A DNA stretch of 64,000 nt from UBA5336 sp964412785 (GTDB lineage Bacteria; Pseudomonadota; Alphaproteobacteria; Caulobacterales; Hyphomonadaceae), in assembly GCA_964412785.1 (NCBI GenBank), contig CAYPQD010000001.1:1-64000 (forward strand). Direction: 5' to 3'. How positions within the stretch are numbered: the stretch's first letter is position 1; every line of letters starts with the position of its first letter. The notes under the pieces were generated by a model. It was not told the origin of the DNA and made no database searches. It worked only from the letters and a program-made list of their open reading frames with translations. The position numbers and the translations under genes were made by a program. This document shows positions 28,082 to 37,635 of this stretch, one piece after another.

Positions 28082-29287
28082 CTAGACCCGCTCGATGATC
28101 GTTGCGGTGCCCATGCCGGCGCCGACGCACAGCGTGACGAGCGCGATTTCCTTGCCGGAGCGTTCCAGCTCGTCAACCATGGTGCCGAGCAGCATCGCGC
28201 CGGTGGCGCCAAGCGGGTGACCGAAGGCTATCGCCCCGCCATTCACATTCATCTTCTCATGCGGGATATCGAGCAGCTGCATCATCAGCATCGGCACGGC
28301 CGCGAAGGCCTCGTTCAGTTCGTAGAGGTCGATATCGCCGACGTCCATCCCGGCCTTCTTCAGCACCTTCTGGGTCACATAGGTCGGGCCGGTCAGCATG
28401 ATGCCAGGCTCAGAGCCGATCGAGGCCATGGCGCGGATGCGCGCGCGCGGCTTCAGGCCGTGTTTCTCGCCCATCTCCCTTGAGCCGAACAGCACCGCGG
28501 AGGCACCATCGACAATGCCGGAGGAGTTTCCGGCATGGTGGACGTGGTCGATCCGCTCAAGCTCAGGATAGCGCTGCTTGATCACTTCGTCGAAACCCAT
28601 GGCGCCCATGCCGGCAAAGGAAGGCTGCAGGGAAGCAAGAGACTGCATGGTCGCATCGGGGCGCATGTGCTCGTCATGGTCGAGTTGGGTGCCGCCCATC
28701 TGGTCCTTGACCGGGATGATGGATTTCGCGAAGCGGCCTTCTTCCCATGCCCGGGCTGCACGCGTCTGGCTTTCCACGGCATAGGAGTCGACATCGTCAC
28801 GGGAGAAGCCATACTTGGTCGCAATCGTGTCGGCGCCGATGCCCTGCGGCGCGAAATAGGTCTTGATGGCGACCTGCGGGTCGCTCGACCATGCGCCGCC
28901 GGACGCGCCCATGGGCACGCGCGACATGCTCTCAACGCCGCCGCCGATCGCCATGTCCGCCTCGCCGGTCATCACCTTGGCTGCGGCCATGTTGCAGGCC
29001 TCCAGACCCGAGGCGCAGAAGCGGTCGATCTGCACGCCCGCCGTGGTCTCGGCATAATCGGCGTTCAGCACGGCGACACGCGCAATATCGGCGCCCTGCT
29101 CGCCAACCGGGCTGACGCAGCCGAGGACGACATCATCGACATGCTTCGTGTCGAGCCCATTGCGCTCGCGCACGGCTTGCAGCGCCTGGGTGGCGAGGCT
29201 GAGGGCGGTGATCTCGTGCAGGCTGCCGCTCTGCTTGCCCTTGCCGCGCGGCGTGCGCACGGCGTCGTAGATGTAAGCTTCGGTCAT
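28082..29287 (-). CDS. thiolase (acetyl-CoA C-acyltransferase)
   Basis: A 401-residue thiolase. The nucleophilic Cys is in DRFCASGLEACNMAA, the substrate-binding His in NGGAIAFGHPLGATGA and the second catalytic Cys in LVTLCVGAGMGTATI. It cleaves 3-ketoacyl-CoA to acetyl-CoA and a shortened acyl-CoA. Directly upstream of the fadJ-type gene, it is the likely beta-oxidation thiolase partner. Confidence 0.93.
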   Translation of the reverse strand: MTEAYIYDAVRTPRGKGKQSGSLHEITALSLATQALQAVRERNGLDTKHVDDVVLGCVSPVGEQGADIARVAVLNADYAETTAGVQIDRFCASGLEACNMAAAKVMTGEADMAIGGGVESMSRVPMGASGGAWSSDPQVAIKTYFAPQGIGADTIATKYGFSRDDVDSYAVESQTRAARAWEEGRFAKSIIPVKDQMGGTQLDHDEHMRPDATMQSLASLQPSFAGMGAMGFDEVIKQRYPELERIDHVHHAGNSSGIVDGASAVLFGSREMGEKHGLKPRARIRAMASIGSEPGIMLTGPTYVTQKVLKKAGMDVGDIDLYELNEAFAAVPMLMMQLLDIPHEKMNVNGGAIAFGHPLGATGAMLLGTMVDELERSGKEIALVTLCVGAGMGTATIIERV

Positions 29288-29323
29288 GGGGTGCTCCCTT
29301 GGGGGTTCGGGGTTTCTTGGCGT

Positions 29324-29443
29324 CTACCGCTCAGGCTTCTTCAGGGAATCGCGCGCGCCGCGTCCCGACCACCACACGGCCAGGAACGGGGTGGCGAGGA
29401 CGGCTGCGATCGCAAGCCAGTTTGTCCAGTCCATGTCAGTCAT
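29324..29443 (-). CDS. 39-residue single-helix membrane protein
   Basis: A tiny gene whose ATG overlaps the last codons and stop of the 69-residue gene upstream. The product has one hydrophobic helix (WLAIAAVLATPFLAVWW) and a basic tail (GRGARDSLKKPER). Overlap, strand and position 36 bp before the thiolase argue that it is translated as part of the operon. No family is recognised. A start three codons later (MDWTNW) is possible. Confidence 0.55.
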   Translation of the reverse strand: MTDMDWTNWLAIAAVLATPFLAVWWSGRGARDSLKKPER

Positions 29444-29645
29444 CATTCTCGATCCTCATGGTCTGCAACACCCACACGGCCAGCCTGTGCAAGGTAAGGC
29501 CGGCAAGCAGGAACAACAAAGCGATCGCGACGCGTCCGTCATTGAGCGCGGTGAGACCTCCGGCGATGATGGCGCCGACCGCGAGGGCATTGAGAAACGT
29601 CGCGCGGGCCTTTTGTATCTCATTATAGCGTTCATCGCGGGTCAT
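29436..29645 (-). CDS. 69-residue two-helix membrane protein
   Basis: A small protein with a charged N terminus (MTRDERYNEIQKARAT), two hydrophobic helices (FLNALAVGAIIAGGLTAL and VAIALLFLLAGLTLHRLAV) and an acidic tail. It starts 15 bp after the acyl-CoA dehydrogenase stop and overlaps the 39-residue gene. It has no clear Shine-Dalgarno, so coupling to the upstream gene is likely. Function unknown. Confidence 0.68.
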   Translation of the reverse strand: MTRDERYNEIQKARATFLNALAVGAIIAGGLTALNDGRVAIALLFLLAGLTLHRLAVWVLQTMRIENDD

Positions 29646-29660
29646 GTCGTCGGAGGGTAG

Positions 29661-30836
29661 TCACAGCGTCCTGGCGATCAGCACCTTCATGATCTCGTTC
29701 GCCCCGCCATAGATACGCTGGACACGGGCATCGGCCCACATCTGCGCGATCGGGTATTCGTCCATATAGCCATAGCCGCCATGCAACTGCACGCACTCGT
29801 CGATGATCCTGCACTGCAAGTCGCTGATCCAGTATTTCGACATGGAGGCGGTCGCCGCATCCAGGTCGCCCTGTAGCAGCCGCTCGGTGCAATGGTCGGC
29901 GAAGACCTTCGCCACCGTCGCCTCGGTCTTAGCCTCGGCCAGCTTGAACTGCGTGTTCTGGAAGTCGAGCAGCGACTTTCCGAACGCCTTGCGCTGTTTC
30001 GCATAGGCGATTGTCTCGGCCAGTGCACGCTCGATCATGCCGATCCCCTGCAGGCCGATGATATGGCGTTCCTGCGGCAGCTGTTGCATCAACTGCACGA
30101 AGCCGCGGCCCTCCCCTTCGCCGAGCAGGGCTGAGGCCGGCACCTTCACGTCATCGAAGAACAGCTCGGAGGTGTCGGCCGCGTGCTGGCCGACCTTGTC
30201 CAGATTGCGGCCCCGGCGGAATCCGCCCTCGCCCTCGACCTCGTCGGTCTCCACCAGCATGATCGAGACGCCCTTGGCGCCCTCATTCGGGTCGGTCTTG
30301 GCGCAGACCAGGATCAGGTTCGCCGTCTGGCCATTGGAGATAAAGGTCTTCGAACCGTTGATGACATACTGGTTGCCGTCCCTGAGGGCGGTCGTCCTGA
30401 TGTTCTGCAGGTCCGAGCCGGTGCCAGGCTCGGTCATTGCAATGGCGCACACCATCTCGCCGGAGGCGAGCTTCGGCAGCAGGCGGCGCTTCTGCTCCTC
30501 CGTGCCATAGTGGGCGACATAGGGCGCGACGATGGCATTGTGCAGGGTGATGCCGAAGCCGTCGATGCCCTTCCACTGCTGCTGCTCGATAATCACCGCC
30601 TCATGGCGGAAATCACCGCCGGCGCCGCCATATTCCTCCGGGATCGAGGCGCACAGCAGGCCTGCCTCGCCCGCCTTCGTCCAGATCTCCCGCGGCACAA
30701 CACCGGCCCGGCGCCAGTCATTCACATGCGGGGCGCACTCGCGCTCGAAGAACTGGCCGACCGCGTCGGAGAAGATCGCGATCTCGTCATCCTGCCGCCA
30801 GGCTGCGGGTTTCACGTCAAGGGGGCTCTGATACAT
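29661..30836 (-). CDS. acyl-CoA dehydrogenase
   Basis: A 391-residue FAD-dependent acyl-CoA dehydrogenase of standard length. Signature segments are AIAMTEPGTGSDLQNIRT, YVINGSKTFISNGQ, KRKAFGKSLLDFQNTQF-type helix and QLHGGYGYMDEYPIAQMW. The usual catalytic Glu position corresponds to the IYGGANEIMKVLIART segment, where Gly replaces Glu, so the base probably comes from elsewhere, as in isovaleryl-CoA or long-chain enzymes. First gene of a five-gene operon running to fadJ, with an operator-like site 47 bp upstream. Confidence 0.92.
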   Translation of the reverse strand: MYQSPLDVKPAAWRQDDEIAIFSDAVGQFFERECAPHVNDWRRAGVVPREIWTKAGEAGLLCASIPEEYGGAGGDFRHEAVIIEQQQWKGIDGFGITLHNAIVAPYVAHYGTEEQKRRLLPKLASGEMVCAIAMTEPGTGSDLQNIRTTALRDGNQYVINGSKTFISNGQTANLILVCAKTDPNEGAKGVSIMLVETDEVEGEGGFRRGRNLDKVGQHAADTSELFFDDVKVPASALLGEGEGRGFVQLMQQLPQERHIIGLQGIGMIERALAETIAYAKQRKAFGKSLLDFQNTQFKLAEAKTEATVAKVFADHCTERLLQGDLDAATASMSKYWISDLQCRIIDECVQLHGGYGYMDEYPIAQMWADARVQRIYGGANEIMKVLIARTL

Positions 30837-30882
30837 CGGCGGTCTCCCGGGCCCGGACGGCCCCTGCTGGAAGGCTCGTCCT

Positions 30883-30896
30883 TTACGTTCGCGTAA
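30883..30896. promoter_or_regulatory. candidate LiuR-type operator, site C
   Basis: TTACGTTCGCGTAA is a palindrome (TTACG/CGTAA around TTCG) 47 bp upstream of the acyl-CoA dehydrogenase operon. It extends to TTTACGTTCGCGTAAACG and is followed by TTATAG, which could be near a promoter. It matches sites at 22271 and 32282. Confidence 0.65.
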
Positions 30897-30998
30897 ACGT
30901 TATAGCGCATTCGCTGGCGAACGATACCCGTGACGCTGGGGAAAACCCGCGCCAGCAGTCCGGACAGCGCGCCGCCGCGCCGCCCGGACCGCGACACC

Positions 30999-32207
<1,209 letters not shown>

Positions 32208-32281
32208 GGCGGTTCTCTCCCTGTCAATCCAGTCTGGTCGGTCAAAGGAAACGTACAGGCGCCCGGGCGTCAACGCTAGGG

Positions 32282-32295
32282 TGACGTTTACGTCA
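32282..32295. promoter_or_regulatory. candidate LiuR-type operator, site D
   Basis: TGACGTTTACGTCA is a perfect palindrome apart from its TT centre, 75 bp upstream of the second thiolase start. It agrees with the LiuR consensus as I remember it (alternating ACGT half-sites), which I could not check. Confidence 0.65.
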
Positions 32296-32322
32296 ACTGG
32301 AAGAAACCCGCACCCGGGGGGC

Positions 32323-32604
32323 TCACAGCAGGAACACAACCGCCAGCGCGATCACCGGCACAAGCGAGAACAGGGCCACCGCCGCACCAAACCCGCGCAG
32401 CGAAGGAGAGACCTGCCCGCCGCCGAGCGCCGCTGCAAGGGCCACGGCTGCGCCGAGGGCCAAGGCCAGCCCGGTCACCAGCGGGGCGTGGGAGAGGACC
32501 GGCGCGCTCGCGCCATCCCCGCCATTCGTCCGCATCAGCATGGCCATGGCGAGCACACTGGCCGCAAACGAGACCGCGCACAGCAGTCCAAACACGCCCT
32601 TCAT
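32323..32604 (-). CDS. small three-helix membrane protein
   Basis: A 93-residue, almost wholly hydrophobic protein with three predicted helices (VFGLLCAVSFAASVLAMAML, LVTGLALALGAAVALAAAL, GAAVALFSLVPVIALAVVFLL). It begins 27 bp after the next membrane-protein gene and is probably in an operon with it. I recognise no family. Confidence 0.65.
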   Translation of the reverse strand: MKGVFGLLCAVSFAASVLAMAMLMRTNGGDGASAPVLSHAPLVTGLALALGAAVALAAALGGGQVSPSLRGFGAAVALFSLVPVIALAVVFLL

Positions 32605-32631
32605 GGTTTCCTGCCCCTCCTGATTGTTGTT

Positions 32632-33102
32632 TCAGCGCCGTAACAGGGCCCGCGCCGCCAGCCGCCTGGACAGCGCCTCGCCGACGGCCCGGTCCCGCCA
32701 GAGCAGCACGAGCGTACCGAACAGGCCGACATGTAGCAGGAGGGCGCCCAGACCGACATGGGTCATCGCGAAGATGAGGCCGGGTGAAAGTCCCATGGCA
32801 AGCCCGAGTCCGGTATAGATCGCCATAGCGCCGGCGCCCGCTGGCAGGCCAAGCCGCCAGGTCACGGCACCGGCAGCAAGGGCGGCCATGGCGAACTTAA
32901 GCAGGCCCATTGCGGCGAGCAGGCGCGTCAGGTCCGGGTCGGCCGCCCGGGCCGCCGCTGAACCGGGCAGGGCAAGCGCCGCCAGCCCTGCGGCTGCAGC
33001 CAGCACAACCGCGCCGAGATACACAGACCGGCGCCGCAGGGACATGTCCGTCCCCGCGAGCGCGCGAGTGTCAATCGACGCACCGGCGACAAGGTCCGCC
33101 AT
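32632..33102 (-). CDS. multi-helix membrane protein of unknown function
   Basis: A 156-residue protein with a short polar N terminus and about four hydrophobic helices (YLGAVVLAAAAGLAALAL, LLKFAMAALAAGAVTW, AMAIYTGLGLAMGLSPGLIF, GALLLHVGLFGTLVLLW). The ATG at 33102 has AGGAG 8 bp upstream, better than the ATG at 33120. No family is recognised. Confidence 0.68.
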   Translation of the reverse strand: MADLVAGASIDTRALAGTDMSLRRRSVYLGAVVLAAAAGLAALALPGSAAARAADPDLTRLLAAMGLLKFAMAALAAGAVTWRLGLPAGAGAMAIYTGLGLAMGLSPGLIFAMTHVGLGALLLHVGLFGTLVLLWRDRAVGEALSRRLAARALLRR

Positions 33103-33191
33103 GGCGCTGTCTCCTCTCATCGTGTCTTCCCGTGGCGCAGTTTAGCCGCTGCGCCCGGACCGTCAAACGGAAGGCTGCCGGTTCGCCGTTC

Positions 33192-33950
33192 TCAGAAGGC
33201 GCGCGCCAGGTGCAGGCGCACATCGATCGTGTCGGCGCCGTCGGAAACCCCGAAAAGGGGGCCGGCAAACCAGTTGATGCCGCCGCCGAGCGAGCCGCTG
33301 ATCACGGGTCCGACCGCGTGGCCCTGGTCGCTGAAACTGCCGAGGCCGCGATCGGTGTTTCCAAAGTCATTATAACTCTCCACGCCGACCCGGAGCCCGT
33401 TGTCGAGCTTGCGGCTCAGAACGAACCGCGTTTCCAGATCCACGCCCTCGCGTGCCCGCGCGCCCGCCTCGACGTCGAACAGCGCCAGCGCGCGAACCCG
33501 CCAGCCATCACCGAATGACCATTGATGGATCCAGTTGAAGCCAAGCTGGTGGGCGCGGTCGTCGCCCTCGTTCACACGGGCATCCAGGCGCAGGCCGCTG
33601 GCATAGCCTTGCGGGGTCTCCTCGACCGTCTGCCACAACAGTTCCGCCTGGAAGAATCTGAACTCGAAATCGCCGGTCTCGCCGTCGCTGCCCTGCACGA
33701 TGCCGCGCAGGCGGACCGTGTCATTCAGCGCCTGCTGGATATGGATGCGCTGCGTCACGCGCGTCGGTTCACCGTCCTCTTCCGGAACCACCGCAATTCG
33801 GTATTCGCCATTGCGGTCACCGCGATTGACTGTCGGGCCGAACGCCGTACCGACGGTCTGGGCGGCGGCCGGCGCCACCGAGGCAGGAAGTGCAGCAAGT
33901 CCAAGCGCCCCGCACACGCCGACCCGCCATCCGCTCATTCGGCCACGCAT
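33192..33950 (-). CDS. exported beta-barrel-like outer-membrane protein
   Basis: A 252-residue protein with a signal peptide ending near PAAAQ (about residue 27). The mature part has alternating amphipathic strands (FEFRFFQAELLWQTVEE, HQLGFNWIHQWSFGDGWRVRALALF, LRVGVESYNDF) and ends in Phe, a typical outer-membrane barrel signature. No specific family is recognised. It could be a small porin or an envelope biogenesis factor. Confidence 0.68.
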   Translation of the reverse strand: MRGRMSGWRVGVCGALGLAALPASVAPAAAQTVGTAFGPTVNRGDRNGEYRIAVVPEEDGEPTRVTQRIHIQQALNDTVRLRGIVQGSDGETGDFEFRFFQAELLWQTVEETPQGYASGLRLDARVNEGDDRAHQLGFNWIHQWSFGDGWRVRALALFDVEAGARAREGVDLETRFVLSRKLDNGLRVGVESYNDFGNTDRGLGSFSDQGHAVGPVISGSLGGGINWFAGPLFGVSDGADTIDVRLHLARAF

Positions 33951-34071
33951 TCAAGCCGCCTCCGGTTTCAACCTTGCCGCCGGATCCGGAACACGGCAGG
34001 CCGGACCAATCAAGGCCCGGCCTGCGTCGTATGGAGTCGTGGTGCGCCCACAACCGCGCAAGCGCGCCTGA

Positions 34072-34626
34072 TTACTCCGGGCTGTAGGGCAGCGAGGAGT
34101 GGTGCAGGTTGATCTTCAGGTTGCCATCCTCGTCGAGAACATAGCCAAAGGTGTATTCCACCTTGGTCTCGTCGCCTTCGGGACTGGTGAAGTAATAGTT
34201 ACCCATGGCCATGGCGGAATCATCGTCGGTGTAGACGCCGTTGTTCTCCCAACGGACATTGGTCCAGCCGGAAATCGCGAAGCCCTTGTCCTCGGTGCCC
34301 TCGCGGCCAATGAAGTAGGAGAGCGCTTCGTCGAAGGTTTCGCGGAACTGGTCGTTGGCCGCCAGCGTCGGCTTGAACATCACGCCGGTTTCGCCATACG
34401 CGTAGAGCTTGTTGATATGCTCGCTCGCGCGTGCCTCGAAATCGCCGCCTGCAGCATGAACGCTGGCTATTGTGACGATGCCCTCACCCCATTCCTGCTG
34501 GGCAGCGATCACGTCTGCTTCGGTGATCCCTGCGCCGGTCGGGCTATCAGCCATGGCCGTGGTCGCGCACGCGCCCAGCGCGATGGCTCCAAGAGCAGCG
34601 CCCATTCCAGTGATTTGTTTACGCAT
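34072..34626 (-). CDS. putative iota-class carbonic anhydrase (COG4337-like), exported
   Basis: A 183-residue protein with a signal sequence, possibly a lipoprotein (ALGAC at about residue 20) or cut after AMA. The mature part has the CaMKII-association/SnoaL-like fold features and ends in LKINLHHSSLPYS. The HHSSLP motif is the hallmark of iota carbonic anhydrases. Thr87 (FKPT), a Tyr near 104 and Ser177/178 are plausible equivalents of the Thr, Tyr and Ser described as the active site of the metal-free enzymes. It would hydrate CO2 in the periplasm. Some databases name this family phosphoribosyl-AMP cyclohydrolase, which I think is misleading. Confidence 0.72.
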   Translation of the reverse strand: MRKQITGMGAALGAIALGACATTAMADSPTGAGITEADVIAAQQEWGEGIVTIASVHAAGGDFEARASEHINKLYAYGETGVMFKPTLAANDQFRETFDEALSYFIGREGTEDKGFAISGWTNVRWENNGVYTDDDSAMAMGNYYFTSPEGDETKVEYTFGYVLDEDGNLKINLHHSSLPYSPE

Positions 34627-34807
34627 CGTTTTCCCCTTCGCCAAGGATTTGATAGTCGCACGCCAACTGCGTTTCGTTGAGGCCCGGTCGTAAGAGCTGT
34701 CCGGGGCCACCGGTTAAATGGATAGGCGCGGGCAAGGAGACAGGCGGGGCAGCGATACAATTGCTCTATGCCAGCGATAGCCGCAGCCTATTGCCGGGCC
34801 CGCAGGG

Positions 34808-35548
34808 TCAGCCCGGGCCGAGAACGAAGCTGAATGGAATGAACAGCTTGGCTGTCTGGCGCGGGTAATAGTCCGGCAGCGGGTCAAGCTGGCGGACCTC
34901 GCGGGCCACGCGCTCGATCTCGCGGTCGAGGAGGCGGCTGCCGGTCGACTGCACCAGTTCATGGCTGAGAATGGTGCCCTGCCGGTCGATCTCCACCAGC
35001 AACAGGCCATTGCCCTGGATGTTCCGCCGCAGCGCCTCATAGGGATAATCGATCCGGCGCAGATACGCCGCGCTGGAGATATCGACGAAGCGCTGGTCCA
35101 GCTCCACCCGTTTCGGCGGCGGTGGCGGCGGCGGAGGCGGGGGAGGCAGCGGCGGAGGCGCCGGCGGTCCGGAGCCGAAGCCGGAGGACAATTGGCCGGT
35201 GTTTGCTGAGGCCTGCGGCAGGGCCCGCTTCTGCGGCGGGGCTTCCGGCGGCGGGGCATCATCGGCCCGCTCGGTCGGCGCCTGCGGCTCGACCGGTTCA
35301 GGCGGCGGCATGTCCGGTGGCAGCGGCGGAGGCGGCTCCAGCCGCTGCGCCGGGGCGCCGAGCGAGACGATGACGCTGTCGAGCTGTGCGTCATGATCGA
35401 CCCGGTCCGGCAGGCTGCCCGCTGCGACACCATAGACCGCCGCTGACAGGGCCACCACGGAGACCACGATCCCTGCGGTCCAGTGTGCCGTGCCCGGAAC
35501 GGGCGGCCGGTGGGGCGACAGGGCACTCATCCAGCGCGGGGTCGTCAT
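34808..35548 (-). CDS. tonB: TonB-like energy transducer
   Basis: A 246-residue protein with one N-terminal membrane helix (GIVVSVVALSAAVYGVAAG), a long proline-rich periplasmic spacer including ten consecutive prolines, and a C-terminal TonB-like domain (YPYEALRRNIQGNGLLLVEID). TonB transmits the ExbBD proton-motive signal to outer-membrane receptors. The ATG overlaps the upstream exbD stop in an ATGA arrangement. Confidence 0.88.
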   Translation of the reverse strand: MTTPRWMSALSPHRPPVPGTAHWTAGIVVSVVALSAAVYGVAAGSLPDRVDHDAQLDSVIVSLGAPAQRLEPPPPLPPDMPPPEPVEPQAPTERADDAPPPEAPPQKRALPQASANTGQLSSGFGSGPPAPPPLPPPPPPPPPPPKRVELDQRFVDISSAAYLRRIDYPYEALRRNIQGNGLLLVEIDRQGTILSHELVQSTGSRLLDREIERVAREVRQLDPLPDYYPRQTAKLFIPFSFVLGPG

Positions 35549-35961
35549 TCGCCATCCCCCTGGGCCCGACCGACGGTCAGCAGCACCAGATAGGTCGCCC
35601 CTGCGTCGCGGATCTCCTCCATCACTTCGATCACCGTCACCGCGTCGGCCTCCGCATCGGGCTTCAGCTGGATCAGCGCACCCGGCTTCGCCATCAGCGC
35701 CCGACGCACCGCATCGGTGAGCTGCGAACGCGTCAACTCCTCGTCATCGAGCGCAATCCGTCCGTCCGGGTCGACGATCACCACGAAATCCTGGACATCG
35801 CCGCGGATCGCACTGGTCGACGCCGCCGGCGACAGCGGGAATGGCTCTGACGGCTCGATCGCGCCGGCCAGCATGAAGAACACCAGCAGGATGAAAACCA
35901 CGTCGATCAGCGGGGTGATGTTGACCAGCTCACGATCCGGCTTTCGGCGGGCGAGTTTCAT
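35545..35961 (-). CDS. exbD: ExbD/TolR family biopolymer transporter, copy 2
   Basis: A 138-residue ExbD-type protein. The helix NITPLIDVVFILLVFFMLAGA contains the conserved Asp that carries protons, and the periplasmic domain follows (VIVDPDGRIALDDEELT). It overlaps both neighbours by ATGA junctions, so the two exbD genes and tonB are translationally coupled. Confidence 0.92.
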   Translation of the reverse strand: MKLARRKPDRELVNITPLIDVVFILLVFFMLAGAIEPSEPFPLSPAASTSAIRGDVQDFVVIVDPDGRIALDDEELTRSQLTDAVRRALMAKPGALIQLKPDAEADAVTVIEVMEEIRDAGATYLVLLTVGRAQGDGE

Positions 35962-36371
35962 TCCCCGTCCCCTTCTTCGGCGGGCCGGGAGAAGCTCACC
36001 ATGTAGCCGCCGGACTCCCGTGCCAACTGGAAGACATCCAGCGCCTCCTGCACGGTGACACCCTTCTCGGGCCGAACCAGGAAGGGCCGGCCCGGATCGA
36101 CCGCGGTAATCTGCGCAACCTTCGCCGCAATGGTCTGAAAGTCGGCCTCGTCACCGTCATAGGTCACGGTCCCGTCGGCCTTGACCAGCAGCACGATGGC
36201 TGCGGTCGGGTCCTGCACCACTTCGGTCTCCTCCGGCGCATCCACACCGATCAGCCGGAAACGCGCGAAATTCGTGGTAAGCATGAAAAAGACCAGCAGG
36301 ATGAAGACGACGTCGATCAGCGGCGTCACATTCATCAGCACCATCTCGCGGCGCTTTCGACGGAAGTTCAT
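35958..36371 (-). CDS. exbD: ExbD/TolR family biopolymer transporter, copy 1
   Basis: A 137-residue ExbD-type protein with NVTPLIDVVFILLVFFMLTTN as its single helix, including the proton-carrying Asp. Two exbD paralogues in tandem are typical of TonB systems specialised for large or unusual substrates. It starts 46 bp after exbB. Confidence 0.92.
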   Translation of the reverse strand: MNFRRKRREMVLMNVTPLIDVVFILLVFFMLTTNFARFRLIGVDAPEETEVVQDPTAAIVLLVKADGTVTYDGDEADFQTIAAKVAQITAVDPGRPFLVRPEKGVTVQEALDVFQLARESGGYMVSFSRPAEEGDGE

Positions 36372-36417
36372 GGCCCAGCGCTCCCCTCGCGATCCCGTGC
36401 CGGCCTCGCGGCCCCGT

Positions 36418-37635
36418 TCAGGCCGCCGCCCGCCCGCGCGTCACCCCGTCATAGAGCGACAGGGTGAAGACCTGCGTCGCGGCATCCTCCATGCGCTGGC
36501 CCTCCACATCGACCGCGCGCTGGAACCAGCTGAACAGCACCGCGGCCGGGATCGCCACCGACAGGCCGGCCGCCGTCGTCAGCAGCGCCTCCCAGATGCC
36601 GCCGGCCAGCACTGCCGGTTCGACCCGGTCGCCCACCGTCTCCATCTGCTGGAACGCCTCGATCATGCCGAGCACGGTGCCGAGCAGGCCGAGCAGAGGC
36701 GCAATTGTCGCGATCAGCGAGAGCAGCGACAGGCCGCGCTCCAGACCGTCAAGCTGGGCATTGGCCACGCGCGTGGTCTCCTCGCGCACCAGGTCCTCGC
36801 TCATGGCCGGATGTGCCCGTCCGCGCACGGCAGCCGCCATAACGCGCGCCACCGGGTTGCGACGCGCCTCCAGCCGGTCCAGCACGTCGCCCGTGTCACC
36901 GGCGCGAAGGTCATCGACCAGGGGGTGGACAAAGCCCGCCCGGCCGACGCCGAGCCAGAGGAACTGGATGAGCTTCACAAGGCCGACACCGAGCGCCAGA
37001 ACTGCCAGCACCGCGAGGATGACAATCACCGGCCCGCCAGCCTCCAGAAGCCGCACGATCGGCGACAGCGCCGTCTGCGCTTCCTCCCCGGCCATCGCCT
37101 CCGCGCCCGCCCCGTCCGCGCGATCACTGGCAGCGGCCGGCACGACGCAGGCCTCAGTGACCGGCTCGCCGGTTTCAGGATCGCTCACCGGCTCGCCCGT
37201 TTCCGGGTCGAGGACTGCAACCGGGCTCTCGTCATACAGCGGTTGGCCGGTCATCTCGTCGAGCACGGGCGCACCCGTCTCCTCATTGAGCAGGGGCGGG
37301 CATTTCGGCCCCGGCACGATACAGGCCTCGGTCACCGGCTCGCCGGTCTCCGCGTCGACCATCGCCTCGCCTGTCGCGGTGTCGATCACCGGCACGAGGC
37401 TCTCGTCATAGAGCCGCCGGCCGGTCGCCTCGTCGACCAGCGGCTCGCCGGTCTCCTCATCGAGGAGGGGCGGGCAGGGCGGGCCCTTGGGGCCTGTCAT
37501 GGCCGTTTCGCCGGCCGCGTCCAAAGCCGCCATTGCCGGTGTCTCGTCGGCCGCCTGGGCCAGACCAATGGGGGCCGCACCAAGCGCCCATGCCGAAAGG
37601 ACAAGGCCCGCGAGGCCATTGCGCCATGCCGTCAT
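36418..37635 (-). CDS. exbB: ExbB/TolQ-like proton channel with repeated periplasmic extension
   Basis: A 405-residue protein, about 160 residues longer than E. coli ExbB. A signal peptide (to about residue 28) precedes two tandem 58-residue repeats starting CPPLL at residues 54 and 112; each contains several TGEPL/TGxPV motifs and ends in EAC-V-VP. The MotA/TolQ/ExbB core follows: first helix at about 202-224 (VIVILAVLAVLALGVGL), then LSLIATIAPLLGLLGTVLGMI and LLTTAAGLSVAIPAAVLF. The start is the ATG at 37635. The extension should be periplasmic; the two Cys per repeat could form disulfides. Confidence 0.88.
   Translation of the reverse strand: MTAWRNGLAGLVLSAWALGAAPIGLAQAADETPAMAALDAAGETAMTGPKGPPCPPLLDEETGEPLVDEATGRRLYDESLVPVIDTATGEAMVDAETGEPVTEACIVPGPKCPPLLNEETGAPVLDEMTGQPLYDESPVAVLDPETGEPVSDPETGEPVTEACVVPAAASDRADGAGAEAMAGEEAQTALSPIVRLLEAGGPVIVILAVLAVLALGVGLVKLIQFLWLGVGRAGFVHPLVDDLRAGDTGDVLDRLEARRNPVARVMAAAVRGRAHPAMSEDLVREETTRVANAQLDGLERGLSLLSLIATIAPLLGLLGTVLGMIEAFQQMETVGDRVEPAVLAGGIWEALLTTAAGLSVAIPAAVLFSWFQRAVDVEGQRMEDAATQVFTLSLYDGVTRGRAAA

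Noticed and set aside
33996..34025. Terminator hairpin GCAGGCCGG / CCGGCCTGC after the carbonic anhydrase candidate
   Set aside because: The stem is good, but no T-run follows on the minus strand, so I do not call it a terminator.
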